From contig MNCI01018107.1 in assembly GCA_015680685.1 (NCBI GenBank), forward strand, positions 36,829 through 100,828: DNA of 64,000 nt, given 5' to 3'. Made by a program: the position numbers and the translations under genes. The DNA is from Gnetum montanum. Lineage: Eukaryota; Streptophyta; Gnetopsida; Gnetales; Gnetaceae. Below are positions 1 through 11,264 of this stretch, in pieces; within the stretch, counting starts at the first letter, position 1, and the number at the start of each line of letters is the position of its first letter. The notes beneath the pieces were generated by a model. That model saw only the letters and a program-made list of their open reading frames with translations. It was not told where the DNA came from and made no database searches.

Positions 1-16
1 AATTCAAATTGTCGAT

Positions 17-1303
17 TTGCCTACTACTCAAGAGTGGGAAAATACGAAGAAAATGATGCACTCATTAGGAAAAGAATTAAAACACCTTAAAATAGTGAAC
101 ACCGAGGAAGTCAAGGTACTAGAATTCTATCATGATGATGCAATCGACCCCTTAGTCCCACCGCTAACCTTGCCAAAGGGAGTTTTATTACCTCAGCTAA
201 CTAAGTACAATGGAGAGGGAGACCCAAACGCTCACCTAGTAACATTTCAAATAGAATGTCTATTTCTTCAAGCATGGCCTCATGTAATTCTACATGTGTT
301 TGCTATGTCCTTAATTGGAAAAGGCTTAGACTGGTATCAAGCTTTGCCCCGTAGCTCCATATCTTCTCTAGAGGGCTTGTTGCACTAGTTGGTCACCTGT
401 TTCAAGTACAATCTAAAACCTGAAGCCATGTTAGATAGCTTGATTCAAATTAAACAAGCGCCATTGGAGCCAGCACAGAAATTCATCCAAAGGTGGAGTG
501 CAGCCTTGAATGAACTTCATGAGCCCATCCCTGAACCATATCTCCTTACCATCCTTAAGGCAGCCATGAATAACTTTATTAAGTCAAAGATTTACTATTT
601 GAAAGCCCATACATTGAGCCAAGAATTTGTGCAAATTAAAGATATAGAAGAGGTAGCACAAACAAGCAATGACCCAGCCTACTCGACCTTTAGGAGCTAA
701 CATACAAAAAAAGATAAGTCCAAAACAATGATAGTAGCAGTGGCTGAGGCAACTTGACCTAACCATCTAGAACAAAAGCGTGCCCCAAATAGCTATGAAA
801 TAAATGTACCTATGTCTACACCCGAAACTCCCTCAAATAGAAATACCAACATGGGTCATGCTCGCACTTTTGAAAGAAAAGACCCTGCTCAATATACACC
901 CTTGCCCATGAAATCTTACCAATTTCTTGATCAACTTCTAAAAGCTAGGTTAATCAAACATAAACAAATATCCCTTGCGGCGTCTCAAAAACATGATCGA
1001 TTTTGTAAGCTAGCCAAGAACCTAGCCTTAGAAATAGCTAATGAACCCCCCATTCCAAGAGGCTTTAGGTTGGATAGGTTTTGTGAATATCACCAATGGT
1101 GCGGTCATGGGACTGATTACTATTTCACCTTGAAACAGGATATACAACGCATGATTGACAGGGGTGAAGTAGTATTTGATGACGCAAACCTAGTGAGACC
1201 CCAAAACCAATCCATAGGGATCTACAAAGATCCTCTCAATACTAATGATGCATCATATGTGATTAATACTATCCATGTGGAGAATGGACAGGACTTCCCG
1301 TGA
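17..1303 (+). pseudogene. gag: Element A gag (capsid and zinc-knuckle part), broken
   Basis: Encodes the structural protein that packages the retrotransposon RNA. The capsid core reads in three pieces (17-388, 389-700, 812-1303). Landmarks are 'NGEGDPNAHLVTF', 'GKGLDWYQALPRSSI' and 'PAQKFIQRWSAALNEL', which match the gag of element G at 60,762-61,394 almost residue for residue. An in-frame TAG at 386-388 replaces a sense codon, and further stops lie between 700 and 812. The zinc-knuckle region reads 'CEYHQWCGHGTDYY', where element G has 'CDYHQMCGHDTDYC', so the last metal-binding Cys has become Tyr. The N-terminal gag segment is missing because the window starts inside it. Confidence 0.85.
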
Positions 1304-2058
1304 AAACCTTTCATGATTCACAGGCCTTCAGAAAACACACCTACCCCAACATCTCCCCAAACCCCTTCCATCATGCACGCATCTCCCTCACCACAAAAAC
1401 CATTCATCAGTTGCGTACCTCCTTCTGTTGCCACAACAACCATACCATCCGAAAATTGACCCATTCCCTTTGTGATCTGAGTGCCAAAACACCCTGATAC
1501 ACAACCCACCTCCAGTCCCCTGTGACCTCTATGAGAATGTCTTGCTAATAGGTTAATGAGAGAGCATCTGGAAAGAGAAAACCGTTAGCACAAATTAGGA
1601 CCACCAAAGCCTACACCGCTAAACACTGTTTGTATGGGTCCATCCATTAATGAGCCTAGTATGAGTCATCAAAACAAGAATAATGTCATGGGTTGTGTCC
1701 CGAACCTAGCATCCTCAGTTACTAATGCAAAAATTTCTCCACAAGAAATACGAATGTTGGATCAAATGGACGAAGTCCCCACAGATAAGGGTATCCCAAA
1801 CGGGAAAGATCTAGCAAGCGCATTGACCTAGGTCACTTCTTTAAGTCTATATGACCTATTAATGACTTCATCAGTACATTGGGAAGCTCTTGTATGGATG
1901 CTAATCTCGATCCCTGTTAGTGAGCACCTTCCTACAGATGAACCATCCATTTATGCAGTATTGTCTTCGCAACTTCAGGAATCAAAACCACATCCCTAGA
2001 TTTTCAAGCTAAGGACATTAAGATAGATGAGAAAATAGGAGAAGTCACCTTAGCCCCT
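1304..2058 (+). other. Element A gag-protease linker, decayed
   Basis: A proline- and threonine-rich low-complexity stretch (about 1,300-1,500) is followed by weakly conserved coding remains (1,634-1,831). These parallel the linker of element G at 62,196-62,860. Several stops and frame changes are present and no separate gene is supported. Confidence 0.5.
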
Positions 2059-2733
2059 ATGTTCATAATGATACAGGTCAATCATTTCAAGATACGTAGG
2101 ATGCATGTCAATGACGGTGCGGCGATGAATGTAATACATTTTCCCATCATCGAAAAATTAGAACTTACTGCACAAATACAGCCCACGACAACCTCTTTCT
2201 TGAAATCCTTCAATGGTTCTCGTGTTGGGGTGAAAGGCATGGTTACCTTAGATTTCATAGCTAAGGACCAGTTCCCCACATCAGCTGAATTCATAGTGGT
2301 TGATGAAATGCCAGGGTTCAATCTAATTCTAGGACGTCCCTAGCTAGCTTGACTTAAAGCCTTATCCTCACCAATCTATCAAGAGATCCACCTGCCATAC
2401 GAGGGCGGTGAAATCATCATACATGGGGATACAACAATATCGCTCGCTTCCTTACACCCTGGAGTGGATCAAGAGTCAAAAGTTGAGTTCATTGAGTCTA
2501 AGCAAGAAACTATGAGCATACATCAAGAGATAAACCCAATGTTAACTCACGATCTTACTAAAATTGAGGAAGCAGAAGACAATGCAAACATAGGAGCCAT
2601 TCCCACTAATGTCTATTGGTCAGAACTACCCTTTGACATCACCGATGAAGGGAAAGGTGAGTATAAGATCATACCCACATGCCCAACCCCTCTTGTTAAG
2701 CTACAAAGTATTAAGAAGCAACTTAATAACTAG
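2059..2733 (+). pseudogene. PR: Element A aspartic protease, with C-terminal tail
   Basis: Retroviral-type aspartic protease that would mature the polyprotein. The active-site strand reads 'RMHVNDGAAMNVIHF' where element G has 'RRVHVDDGAAANVVPY', so the aspartate before Gly-Ala is kept. The C-terminal signature 'GFNLILGRP' corresponds to the family's ILGR motif and is followed directly by a stop where G reads 'GRSWLA'. The tail 2,464-2,733 parallels the ORF at 63,165-63,476 of G, including the ending 'LQSIKKQL', which marks the end of the gag-protease reading frame. RT does not follow directly. It starts ~6.4 kb downstream at 9,126. Confidence 0.8.
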
Positions 2734-2740
2734 AATGAAT

Positions 2741-3000
2741 TACCAAATGTCTGAAATGATGTTAAACTACCAAATTTCTGGTACGACATTAAATTGCTAG
2801 CAAACGTCCCCAATGATGTTAAAATAGCCATGGTCAGAAATGGCCAGTTCCTTTTAAAAGCTTTCTAAAACTATTATTGCTTTTGGTCCACTATGGCATA
2901 AAACTAGCAATCTTTCTTTTCTTAGCAATAGATGCAAGAGTCCACCATGACTTTAAATTGATGTGAACAACCTGAAATGGCTTTAAACTAGGATTCAATA
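2741..3000. repeat. Tandem tract 1 after protease (TTAAACTRG core), degenerate
   Basis: Irregular repeats with cores such as 'gatgttaaactaccaa', 'atggcataaaactagcaa' and 'atggctttaaactagg'. The core matches the clean array of element G (63,690-64,000) and the array before RT (8,873-9,012). Decay and spacer differences make exact unit borders unclear. Confidence 0.6.
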
Positions 3001-3337
3001 CGTCGCAAAGTTTACAAATATTTATTATGTTATGTCAAATTTTAGTTTAAATTATGTAAGTTACAGTCTCAATCTATGCCTTCTCGTTACTTTCTTCTTT
3101 TACGAGTATTAATTCACGTTTTGTTCCCCATCTTATATTTAGTTACACACATATGTTCACGATAATACTGGAAAAAGAAAATAAAAAGAGAAAACACAAA
3201 ATAAAAAAATGATACGTTAATATAATAGTAAATTTTCAACATATTATGTCATAATTAGGTTCACATTATCACATTTGTCAATCACATATATCCTTCAAAC
3301 ATTCGAAAAAATCCAAAAAACACTTAATAGCTAAAGT
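3001..3337. other. AT-rich spacer
   Basis: No coding potential or recognisable repeat beyond A/T runs. It lies between tandem tract 1 and the 3' end of the antisense gene, and could contain that gene's 3' untranslated region and poly(A) signals. No feature can be fixed. Confidence 0.5.
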
Positions 3338-6300
3338 CTAATTAACAATAAGCTCATAAAGGGAGCTGGTCTCCAAGATCCTCTTCATCATCCGCTCTTG
3401 CTCCACTAGGGCTAGCTCTATCATTAACCTATCCCTATAATAGAAAAACATAAAAAAAACAGGTAAGAGTAGTAAAGCAAATTGTAAACACAAAACCAGG
3501 AAAAATAGTAACATTAACAATGAAAACAACAAAACCATCCAAAAAAATACCACAATAAAATACTCACAAGTGAGAAAGGTCCTAAGTTGACCTCCAAACA
3601 TCGTAGAATCACCTCCTCGGGCACACTTGTCCAATCCTCCTCCAGGCCATGATCAATGCTAACCAAGGTTTTGCCCTTGTCTACCGAGGTCCAGGTAGGA
3701 TGCTCAAGAGAGAACATGCCTGTCGAAACCTCCCCGAAGGCAGTAGTAATTGTTCTCTTAGGAGATCCTTCCACCTCGGTGCACTCGGTGAACCTATCAT
3801 AAGTAGGCCACAAGCCTAACCCATCAATGAACATCTCCATATGATGGTGTTCAACTGACTCCTCCTTCAACCATTTCTTATATTTATGCTTATGGTCCTT
3901 TTGGTCTTGGCCCCATTTCCATACCTTGGTAGAAAAGGACTTCCAATCATGACATTTCCTATTCAGCAAGTCCATCTATGCTCTTTTTTCTAGCTAGGTC
4001 CCATGTCACCTTCGATTGGGACCTATGTCCCCAACACCTCTGCCTGAGATGTATGTGCCTCAGAAATTTCAACATCTACCTTTGATGCTAGAAATAATCA
4101 AGGCAATTAAGAACAACACATGAAAATTAAAGGATACAAAAACATAGATTGTGCTAAAAGGAACCTATCGAAAAGCCCTTTGCTATTTAGCTTAGGTGGA
4201 TACCCAAGTTGCAAAGATCCAGTGAAGAAGCCATCAAAGATACCTCTTTCATTACTAGATTGCCTGAGTGCATCCAAAGCCTCCGCAAGGTACATCCCGA
4301 TGGCATCTGTCACATGTTCCTCCTGCGAGGTGATAGTTTTTTCTCTTTCCTTCACCTCTTCCTATGGCCTTGTGACAACCACTTCAAGATCAACTATAGG
4401 GGCCAAAGTCTCTTCCTCCCTCTCGGGACCTTCCTCTGAAAATTCCAGAATCTTAGAGTTAGTTTAACATAATATATATAATTCATGGGCCAAAACCAGC
4501 AAACAAAAATAATAACAACAAGTATATGACAATAAAAGAAATATTTACCCTCCACTAGTAGTACAGACTGAATCGTCTTTGCTCTCAGCGGTGTCACATT
4601 TGAGGCAGGCTCCCTTGGATGTCCCTTCCTTTTCACCTTTGCCTTAGATTTCCCAATAGTCTCACCAATCAAACATTCAGCCCTTTTAATAGACATGCGC
4701 AGCCTAGGAGATTCCAATCCTAAGCTGTCATGGGAATGATAGGAATGGCTGGCCGCACCTCCGCTAGTAATTGATCCTGGGATCTAGAGGTGTTTAACAA
4801 ATGACGAATCCATGGACGTGACAATTGTGAAAGATCTCTCAAAACATAGCAATTATCATCAAAAACCACCAGGAATTTAGCAAACCTAAATAAGTACCCT
4901 GCAAACAAAGCAAAGGTAAAATGGGATTTAGCATGGATGTTGGAACATAATCTAATGATTTCACCATGAAGACCAGTTACAAGAAACTGAACCCAATTGT
5001 AGCACATGCCTGTCTCTAAAACTACACGCATGACACGCGTGGACTGGATCCCAAGGTTTTTTCCCTGAGAAAGAGATTTTGGGAATGCCCGTGCCTAGAA
5101 GAGTGGATATAGAAAGTCTATCTCCATTGATCAAGTATCGTCTCTTATGGAAAATCCCTTACGACCCCGAGGCACACCTAACCATTGCTCAAACTCTCTT
5201 ATGACCTAGGCCTCTTTGGTCGCTTTATCTATGGTCATCGTGGCATCATCCATAGGTACGCCAAAAAGATAAGAAAGAAATTCAGTTGTCAAATGAAAAG
5301 ATACCTTGACTTCTCAAACTCGCATGTTAAAATGAGAAGCATCATCATTGAAAGAATCAACAATAGTGACCATCTCAGTAACCGAAATGCTAGGAGTCAA
5401 AGCTGTGAACAAGTCCATCAGACCTACCTGGTTAAGATGGCTGATGATCATACCAGAAGCTTTCTTCTGCAACCACTGTTGTGACTGATCTACCTTCCCA
5501 TAGTTCATGAAAAGGGTGGCCTCAGTACGCCCTGTTACAATAGTAACTTCTTCGGGGGGGATGGCTGCTGTGAAAAGAAAACATAGAGCAAAAAGTTAAA
5601 AACATAGCACACGATAATGCAACCAAAAAGAAGAAAAAATGGAGCCTAGAGTGTGGCCATTTACCATCAGTAAGTGGCATAGGGGAATTAGGTGCAGGAT
5701 CAATTATTTGAGGGAAAATTGACCCATTGGAAGATCATTCCTCATGTAACCAACCTTGATCTTGGCAATGCTCAAAGGATCTTGAAAGCTGCCTATTGTA
5801 GTCAACAAGGGCCCCCTTTGTCTGGTCCAACACTGCAGCACAAAGAATGGGACCCGCCATAAATGTCTCTAGCGCTGTGTGCGCTAATGCAAGCCCATCA
5901 TCATCATCATGCATTCCATGTTCATCAAAGTGGGGCCTACATAGGAAAGAACATTTACATTTAGATGATGACATAAAATCTAGTAAATCAAAACTTAAGT
6001 AAGACACAAAGGAGCATACCTGTCCACTCTATATACTGTCCCAGGTGGGTTTTGGAATAGAGTGTGTACACGGAGGGCTAGGGAAAGTGTGTTGCTGCTG
6101 TTGTAATGACTACATGTGGGCAATTCCCACACATGAGTCAAGGGATGTGTAGATCTAGGGCCTTTAGTAGGGCCTCCCACAACCTTGAAAAGTCCTTCAT
6201 CGATATCAGTGATAAAGGCAACCATACCTTGTGTAGACCCTAGCAACACTATCTCAATGATGTCACGAGCCAGCTATTCACTAAGATCAGACCATATAAC

Positions 6301-6469
6301 CACATTAAAATTTTGTAGGATGAAGGACAAAAACGAACTAACACTGGGAAAAAACCATATCACATGGGGCTCGATACGTATGTTATAGGGAGGCATGTGT
6401 AGTCCAAAAGGGCCAAACCAAGCAAGTATGCCAACAAGGTCAACCACGAGAAGAGAATATTTAGGTCCC
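3338..6469 (-). pseudogene. Antisense, intron-bearing accessory gene inside element A
   Basis: Read on the minus strand, a discontinuous ORF resolves into exons joined by short GT-AG introns. Proposed exons are 6469-6020, 5936-5665, 5567-4549, 4435 to about 4130, 4087-3568 and 3434-3338. Proposed introns are 83, 97, 113, about 43 and 133 bp; the ~4130 border is the least certain. Donors read GTATGC, GTAAAT, GTAAAT and GTGAGT; acceptors read TATGTAG, TCACAG, TTTCAG, TTTCTAG and TTATAG. Within exons the frame continues except for single stops (near 6,268, 5,733, 5,320, 5,200) and frameshifts near 4,725 and 3,980. This is what a once-functional spliced gene looks like after decay. The product is unrecognised apart from a possible phosphatase-like exon. 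A more upstream exon may exist near 6,560-6,750. It could be a captured host gene or a retroelement accessory gene. Confidence 0.5.
6020..6469 (-). pseudogene. Exon of antisense gene with weak FCP1/NLI-phosphatase resemblance
   Basis: The minus-strand exon follows an acceptor (TTGTATGTAG) and ends at a GTATGC donor. It contains 'SLLVVDLVGILAWFG', then about 25 residues later 'PSVSSFLSFILQNFNVVIWS'. In FCP1/NLI-interacting (HAD-type) phosphatases a LDLDxT/V strand is followed by 'RPGxxEFLxxxxxxFxVxIWT/S'. Spacing and hydrophobic pattern fit, but the second catalytic Asp of DxD would be Val here. The sequence then continues through one stop into 'LLGSTQGMVAFITDIDEG'. The resemblance was judged by eye, so an unrelated fold is possible. 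Confidence 0.3.
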
Positions 6470-6557
6470 CTACATACAACCAAAACACCAAGTAAGTGAA
6501 GAACCTAAGCACTAACAATAGGTCAAAACCACATAAATTGAAAATACATAAACAAGT

Positions 6558-6751
6558 ACTTTGAATGCATAGCTTCAACCCATGAGAGAAGGACACCAAT
6601 ATCTATTTAGTGTATCTGACGCTCGTTGGGGTACATTGAAATTCATTTCATACTACTTTGAATGCATAGCTTCATCCCATGAGACAAGGACACCAATATC
6701 CATTTAGTGTATCTGATGCTCGCTAGGGTACATTGAAATTCAATTCATAGT
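6558..6751. repeat. 97-bp tandem duplication
   Basis: Two adjacent copies starting 'actttgaatgcatagcttca' at 6,558 and 6,655 differ at only a few positions. It lies just upstream (minus strand) of the first clear antisense exon, so it may duplicate an upstream exon or leader of that gene. Confidence 0.85.
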
Positions 6752-6879
6752 ATATCCACACAAAAGTACAGAACGTGAACACTCATTGAAGAAAAGTTTA
6801 AATCATCTGTCCTAGAAAAATAAATAAACAGTATAAATATGAAACCAGCAAGTAACGAACATCCCAGCAAATGATGACG

Positions 6880-8450
6880 CAAATCTTCACATTTTTTTAG
6901 CCCACGTGGGGTGTCTTTGGTAGGTTACACTAAGAATTTCCCTACCAACGACTAATGCTAGGGACGTTTCCAACAACTAACGTTGGACCGACTTACCTCC
7001 CAAGTGACTCACGCTTGGAGGAGGTCACACTGGGCCTCTTCAGCAAAATCACACTATCTCCTCAATGGTTTTCTCACATTCTAGCTCATGTAGAGAACCA
7101 GCTCACGTTGCCCTGAAACCCTATGTTCACATTGCTAAGAAGCCTAAAAACCCTAGGAAAGCCTAGGCAATTGCCCGTGCACACACAAAAGAAAAGGATG
7201 GATTGACGCTACCTAGGCATAGCAAAATAATAAATAGGAAACCTCCTGGTAACGCACCTCATGCTGCAGGCAACATAAGCAGGATTTCATCCAACGTAGT
7301 TCCTACTACAAGTCAAAATAAAAAATAAGAAACAAGCCTTCTTCCCTGCACTCACGCTAAGGCCCCCCCTCAAAAGCACATTGTAGAGAACCCTAAACTC
7401 ACACTACCAGGGGGTCTGAAAATCATGCTAAGATTTCCCCTGGAACGTTGGCCATTCCCTACCCAAAAATTTAGAAAATTCATAGCTCATGTTGCCCTGT
7501 CCTAAAGCCAAAAATTTCTAGTCACATTGCCTTGCAAAAAAATTTAAAATATGCCGTCACGCTACCAACGAGGACAAGATGATCACACTTCCAACAAGGG
7601 CAGGATGGTCACACTACCAGGGAGGGTAGGATGGTCATGCTACCAGGGAGGGTAGGATGTTCATGCTAGCAGGAAGGTAGAAACACCCATAAAGCATGAA
7701 GGGACCCTAAGCTCTTGTTGGCCTTCCCCCGATAGTCATGCTATAGGAAGCCTTGAAATCAAGAAAAAAAAAGAACTAAAACACTATGGCCTGAAAGATC
7801 AAAAACCCATGTCGATGAAAACCCCAAAAGCCCAAATTTGCAGCTCATGCTGCCTTGCCCTAAAACTCCCTCATTTGCAGATTACGCTGCCCAAGACGCT
7901 AGGGGCCACGATGAAAAGAAAAATAAAAATTGATGTTGAAGTTTCCCCAATAATGCAGCTCATGCTGCAACCAAATAGAAAACCAGCCTTTCCTGCACTC
8001 ACGCTAACTCTCCCTTCTCGTGGTGCCCAAGAAAACCAAAAATCCTATGGCCCAGGACGCCAAGAAAGCCAGAAACCCTACCCATGCACTCACACCCCAA
8101 ACTTGCATTCACCCAAAATTGCAATCCCAGAAATCCACAATCACAACACAAGAGTTCTACCCTAAGTAACACTTTCCACAAAAATGCCAAGAAAAGAAAA
8201 AGAAAAAAAACTTACCTGTGCAGGGCCTTCTTCCATGTTGGAATCCTAGCTTGGGGAAGACACTGGAGAAGCTCTTCACTCTCCTCCACGAATGCCAGAT
8301 CCGCCTGTCTCTTTCCCTTGTCTCAACTTGCCTTTCCTCTACCCTTGTCCTTCATGGTTTTCCTTGGTCACGGGGACACTGACGCTGATGCTATAGCTCA
8401 TGCTACCTACACTCTGTAGCTCACACTATTGTTAGATTTCCAAGAAATCA
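6880..8450. other. Spacer rich in CACGCT/CATGCT/CACACT words
   Basis: Words such as 'tcacgctac', 'tcatgctgcc' and 'tcacactacc' recur dozens of times between CCT- and AAA-rich filler, without stable reading frames. The variants are the C-to-T and G-to-A products of CACGCT, so this looks like decayed CpG-rich sequence. Similar words make up the LTR U3 of this family. It sits upstream of the antisense gene and could hold its promoter, although no TATA box was identified on the minus strand. Confidence 0.4.
7578..7681. repeat. 26-bp minisatellite, four copies
   Basis: Copies start at 7,578, 7,604, 7,630 and 7,656, with a unit like 'gatggtcacactaccaggga' plus six bases. Period 26 is exact over all four. 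It is nested in the CACGCT-rich spacer. Confidence 0.85.
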
Positions 8451-8872
8451 TGCTAACAGAAATGATGCCTTGTACTCTAAAAACTTTCTTTTCTAACCTC
8501 TAATATTCTCAATTTAGTTTATTGCCTTTTATCTCCTCTTTTTACTTTAATTTTACTTCACCATGTTTGCATGCTATTGTTTATGTCATCTTTGCCTTGT
8601 GCTTGCCTAATATTCCTCATTATTCCAGCCTCTGGAGATTAGGCCCAAAAATTCTTATGAGAAAGAGGATAAAAGTGCAAAAAAAAATCAACAACAAAAA
8701 TAAATAAACATATATGAACATATAGAAATACGTAAATATTTTCATAAAATTCATAAAACTTTAAAGTATCCATGAACTTATTGTTCACTCAAAAGTCTAA
8801 AAGACAAAAAAATGTAAAATTTAAAAATGGTGTATACACTTAGTCCATATGACAAGTCAACATAAATATTAA
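8451..8872. other. AT-rich spacer before tandem tract 2
   Basis: A/T-rich sequence without conserved coding content. A 61-codon open stretch at 8,522-8,707 has no recognisable features. Nothing else is supported. Confidence 0.4.
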
Positions 8873-9012
8873 TGGCCTGGTATGGCCTTAAACTGCCATC
8901 TGGCCTGGTATGGCCTTAAACTACCATGTGGCCCGGTATGGCCTTAAACTGCCATCTGGCCCGATATGGCCTTAAACTACCATCTGGCCCGATATGGCCT
9001 TAAACTGCCATA
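8873..9012. repeat. Tandem tract 2 before RT: 28-bp unit, five copies
   Basis: A clean array with unit 'tggcctggtatggccttaaa' followed by 'ctgccatc', starting at 8,873 and 8,901 and running to 9,012. Copies differ by CC/CT and GG/GA changes. The core GGCCTTAAACT is the same as in the post-protease tract of element G. Confidence 0.9.
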
Positions 9013-9125
9013 ACTATTGGTGTGTCTCCTAATTTTGTCAGTACATAGTTTGATTACCCTATGTTCATTTACATTTACTAATTCTTCCACCAAGGGGATG
9101 TCTCTTACTTCGCTCCTGGTTTAAA

Positions 9126-10265
9126 TTGGTAGGGGCAAGTACTATGGCCACCAAGAATATCCTCTCAATATTATCTCTCAGTGGATCATACAGGGAGGTG
9201 GAAAGAGTAATCAACCCAGAATACTTGGATCTAGACCCATCCACTTATACCAATTTAATAGCCTCCACTCAAGAAACATTAAACTGGCCTAAAAATATGA
9301 CTAAGACTTTAGATCTAGAAGCTAACAATATCATTGAAGATCCTGTAGTTGAAATCCCCATTACCATGGTCAATGGCAAAGCCAGAACATTGCAATTAAG
9401 TTCCTTACTAGACTAGCAACTCATAGGTGACATCACTCAAGTGTTAAAAGATAACATAAAAATATTCGCATGGTCATATAATGACATGCTAGGACTAGAC
9501 CCCTAGATCCTCCAACACAACATCATTCTCGATGAAAAAATTAAACTAGTGAAACAAAAAGCACAGAAGGTTAGACCCAAGGTAGCATTGGATATTCATG
9601 CTGAAATCACAAAGCTCTATCAAGCTGGTTTTATCTGGGCCATTGACTATTCTGATTGGGTATCAAACATTGTTGTAGTCCCCAAGAAGAATGTTAGTAT
9701 ATGCATATGCATCGACTTCCGTGATCTTAACACAGCCACTATAAAGGATGACTTCCTACTACCCAGCATTGATCAGCTGATTGACACAATAGTGGGGCAT
9801 GCATTATTATGCTTTATGGATGGATTTTCAGGATACAACCAAATAAGGATCAACCCAAAACATCAACTTAGAACAACTTTTATGACACCTTGGGGAACAT
9901 TCTATTATACTATGATGCCATTTGGTCTTAAAAATGTAGAAGCCACATATCAATGAGCAATGACATATATATTTAATGATTACATGATCAATTTTTTCAA
10001 TGATTACATTGACAACATCACGGTTAAATCTAAAACAACTGAACAACATGCAAGAGATCTAGATTTAGTGCTTAAACGTTGTCTCAAATATGACCTTAGA
10101 CTCAATCCAAAGAAGTGTATCTTTGGTGTCAAAATAGGTAAGATGCTTAGTTTCGTAGTCTCTAAAATGGGAATATGGGTAGACCCTGATAAGGTTAAGG
10201 TAATAACTAATATGCAACAACCAAAAAACCTTACTGAACTACGTGGTCTTCAAGGTAGACTATAG
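9126..10265 (+). pseudogene. RT: Element A reverse transcriptase, inactive
   Basis: Ty3/gypsy reverse transcriptase. It reads 'KVRPKVALDIHAEITKLYQA', 'SDWVSNIVVVPKKN', 'ICIDFRDLNTATIKDDF', 'LLCFMDGFSGYNQI' and 'TMMPFGLKNVEATYQ' in the right order, then the catalytic region. The catalytic box, normally YxDD, reads 'DYIDNITVKS', so the second aspartate is lost. Stops occur at 9,414-9,416, near 9,505, at 9,954-9,956 and near 10,265. The leading 9,126-9,416 part ('SGSYREVERVINPEYL') is the usual pol N-terminal linker. The relic in element F (56,298-57,002) aligns throughout. Confidence 0.9.
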
Positions 10266-10830
10266 TTCATAAGACGCTTTATCGAGAGGTTGACAGATAA
10301 GTTAAGACCCACGCAACACTTGCTATGAAAAAATGTGCATTTCCAATGGACCCAGCAATGTCAGGAAGCATTCGAGGACATAAAGCAAGAACTAGCTCAA
10401 TTACCGACAGTCTATCCCCCTCAAGGTGATAAAGCCTTCTACATCTACCTTGCAACTTTTGATGCTTCCAGTGCATCGATGCTTTGTTAAAAACGTCAAG
10501 ATGGAGCTAAGGTCTATGTATATTACCTAAGCCATGCTTTAATTGCCTATGAACAACGATACAATGACGTAGAGAAATCATGTCTTGCCCTCATTTTCGC
10601 CTTGAAGAAGTGGTAGCATTATCTCTTCTGCAATCAAGTTTACATCATTTGTAAGGATAATGTACTTCATGCCATTACTAACAACATCTATGAGTCAAGT
10701 AGGATAGCTAGGTGGAAAGCAATGATCGTAGAGTTTGACTTACACTATATTGCCCAATCTTCCACAAAAGGTCAAGCAATAGTCACATAATTAGCCATCT
10801 CGCCAACACATGATCAGGAAATAATTAACC
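10266..10830 (+). pseudogene. RH: Element A Ty3-type RNase H, broken
   Basis: RNase H would degrade the RNA strand during cDNA synthesis. Fragments read 'YIYLATFDASSASMLC', 'YYLSHALIAYEQRYNDVEK', 'CLALIFALKKW' and 'ARWKAMIVEFDLHY' in two frames. Stops lie near 10,489, 10,615 and 10,790. This is the ordinary gypsy RNase H, immediately after RT, with FDAS and the conserved E...CLAL block. Confidence 0.75.
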
Positions 10831-10889
10831 CTGAGTTCCCCGATGAGAATGTTAATAGTCTAGACATTGTACCTGAAAACTACGAGGCA

Positions 10890-11260
10890 ATCCTCTATTT
10901 TGATGGAGCTTCAACCTCCCGAGGAGGGAGTGTTGTGGCCATTCTAACATACCCCTATGGAGAAATACAACCCTTCGCCTATCAATTGACATTTCCCTGT
11001 ACTAACAACATGGCAGAATATGAAGGTCTTATTAGAGGTATTCAAGTAGCATTGACTTCAGGAATCTCACGTCTTGTAGTTCGAGGGGACTCACAATCAA
11101 TCATTAATCAAGTCATTGAGGTTTACGCATGTAAGGCTCTCCATTTGTAACTGTATTATGATTTGACCAAACATCAATTGAGACAACTTATAGAAACTGA
11201 TATATAACATGTCCCTAGAAGAGAAAATACTATTGCTGATGCACTCGCTACACTAGCCTT
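10890..11260 (+). pseudogene. aRH: Element A second (archaeal-like) RNase H of Tat type
   Basis: A second RNase H fold follows the first: 'LYFDGASTSRGGSVVAILTY', 'FPCTNNMAEYEGLIRGIQVA', 'LVVRGDSQSIINQV'. The DGA, AEYE and GDS blocks are the family's three acidic positions. An extra RNase H at this place is known from Tat/Ogre elements and supports the lineage call. A stop at 11,148-11,150 cuts the C-terminal part. Confidence 0.75.
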
Positions 11261-11264
11261 AAAC

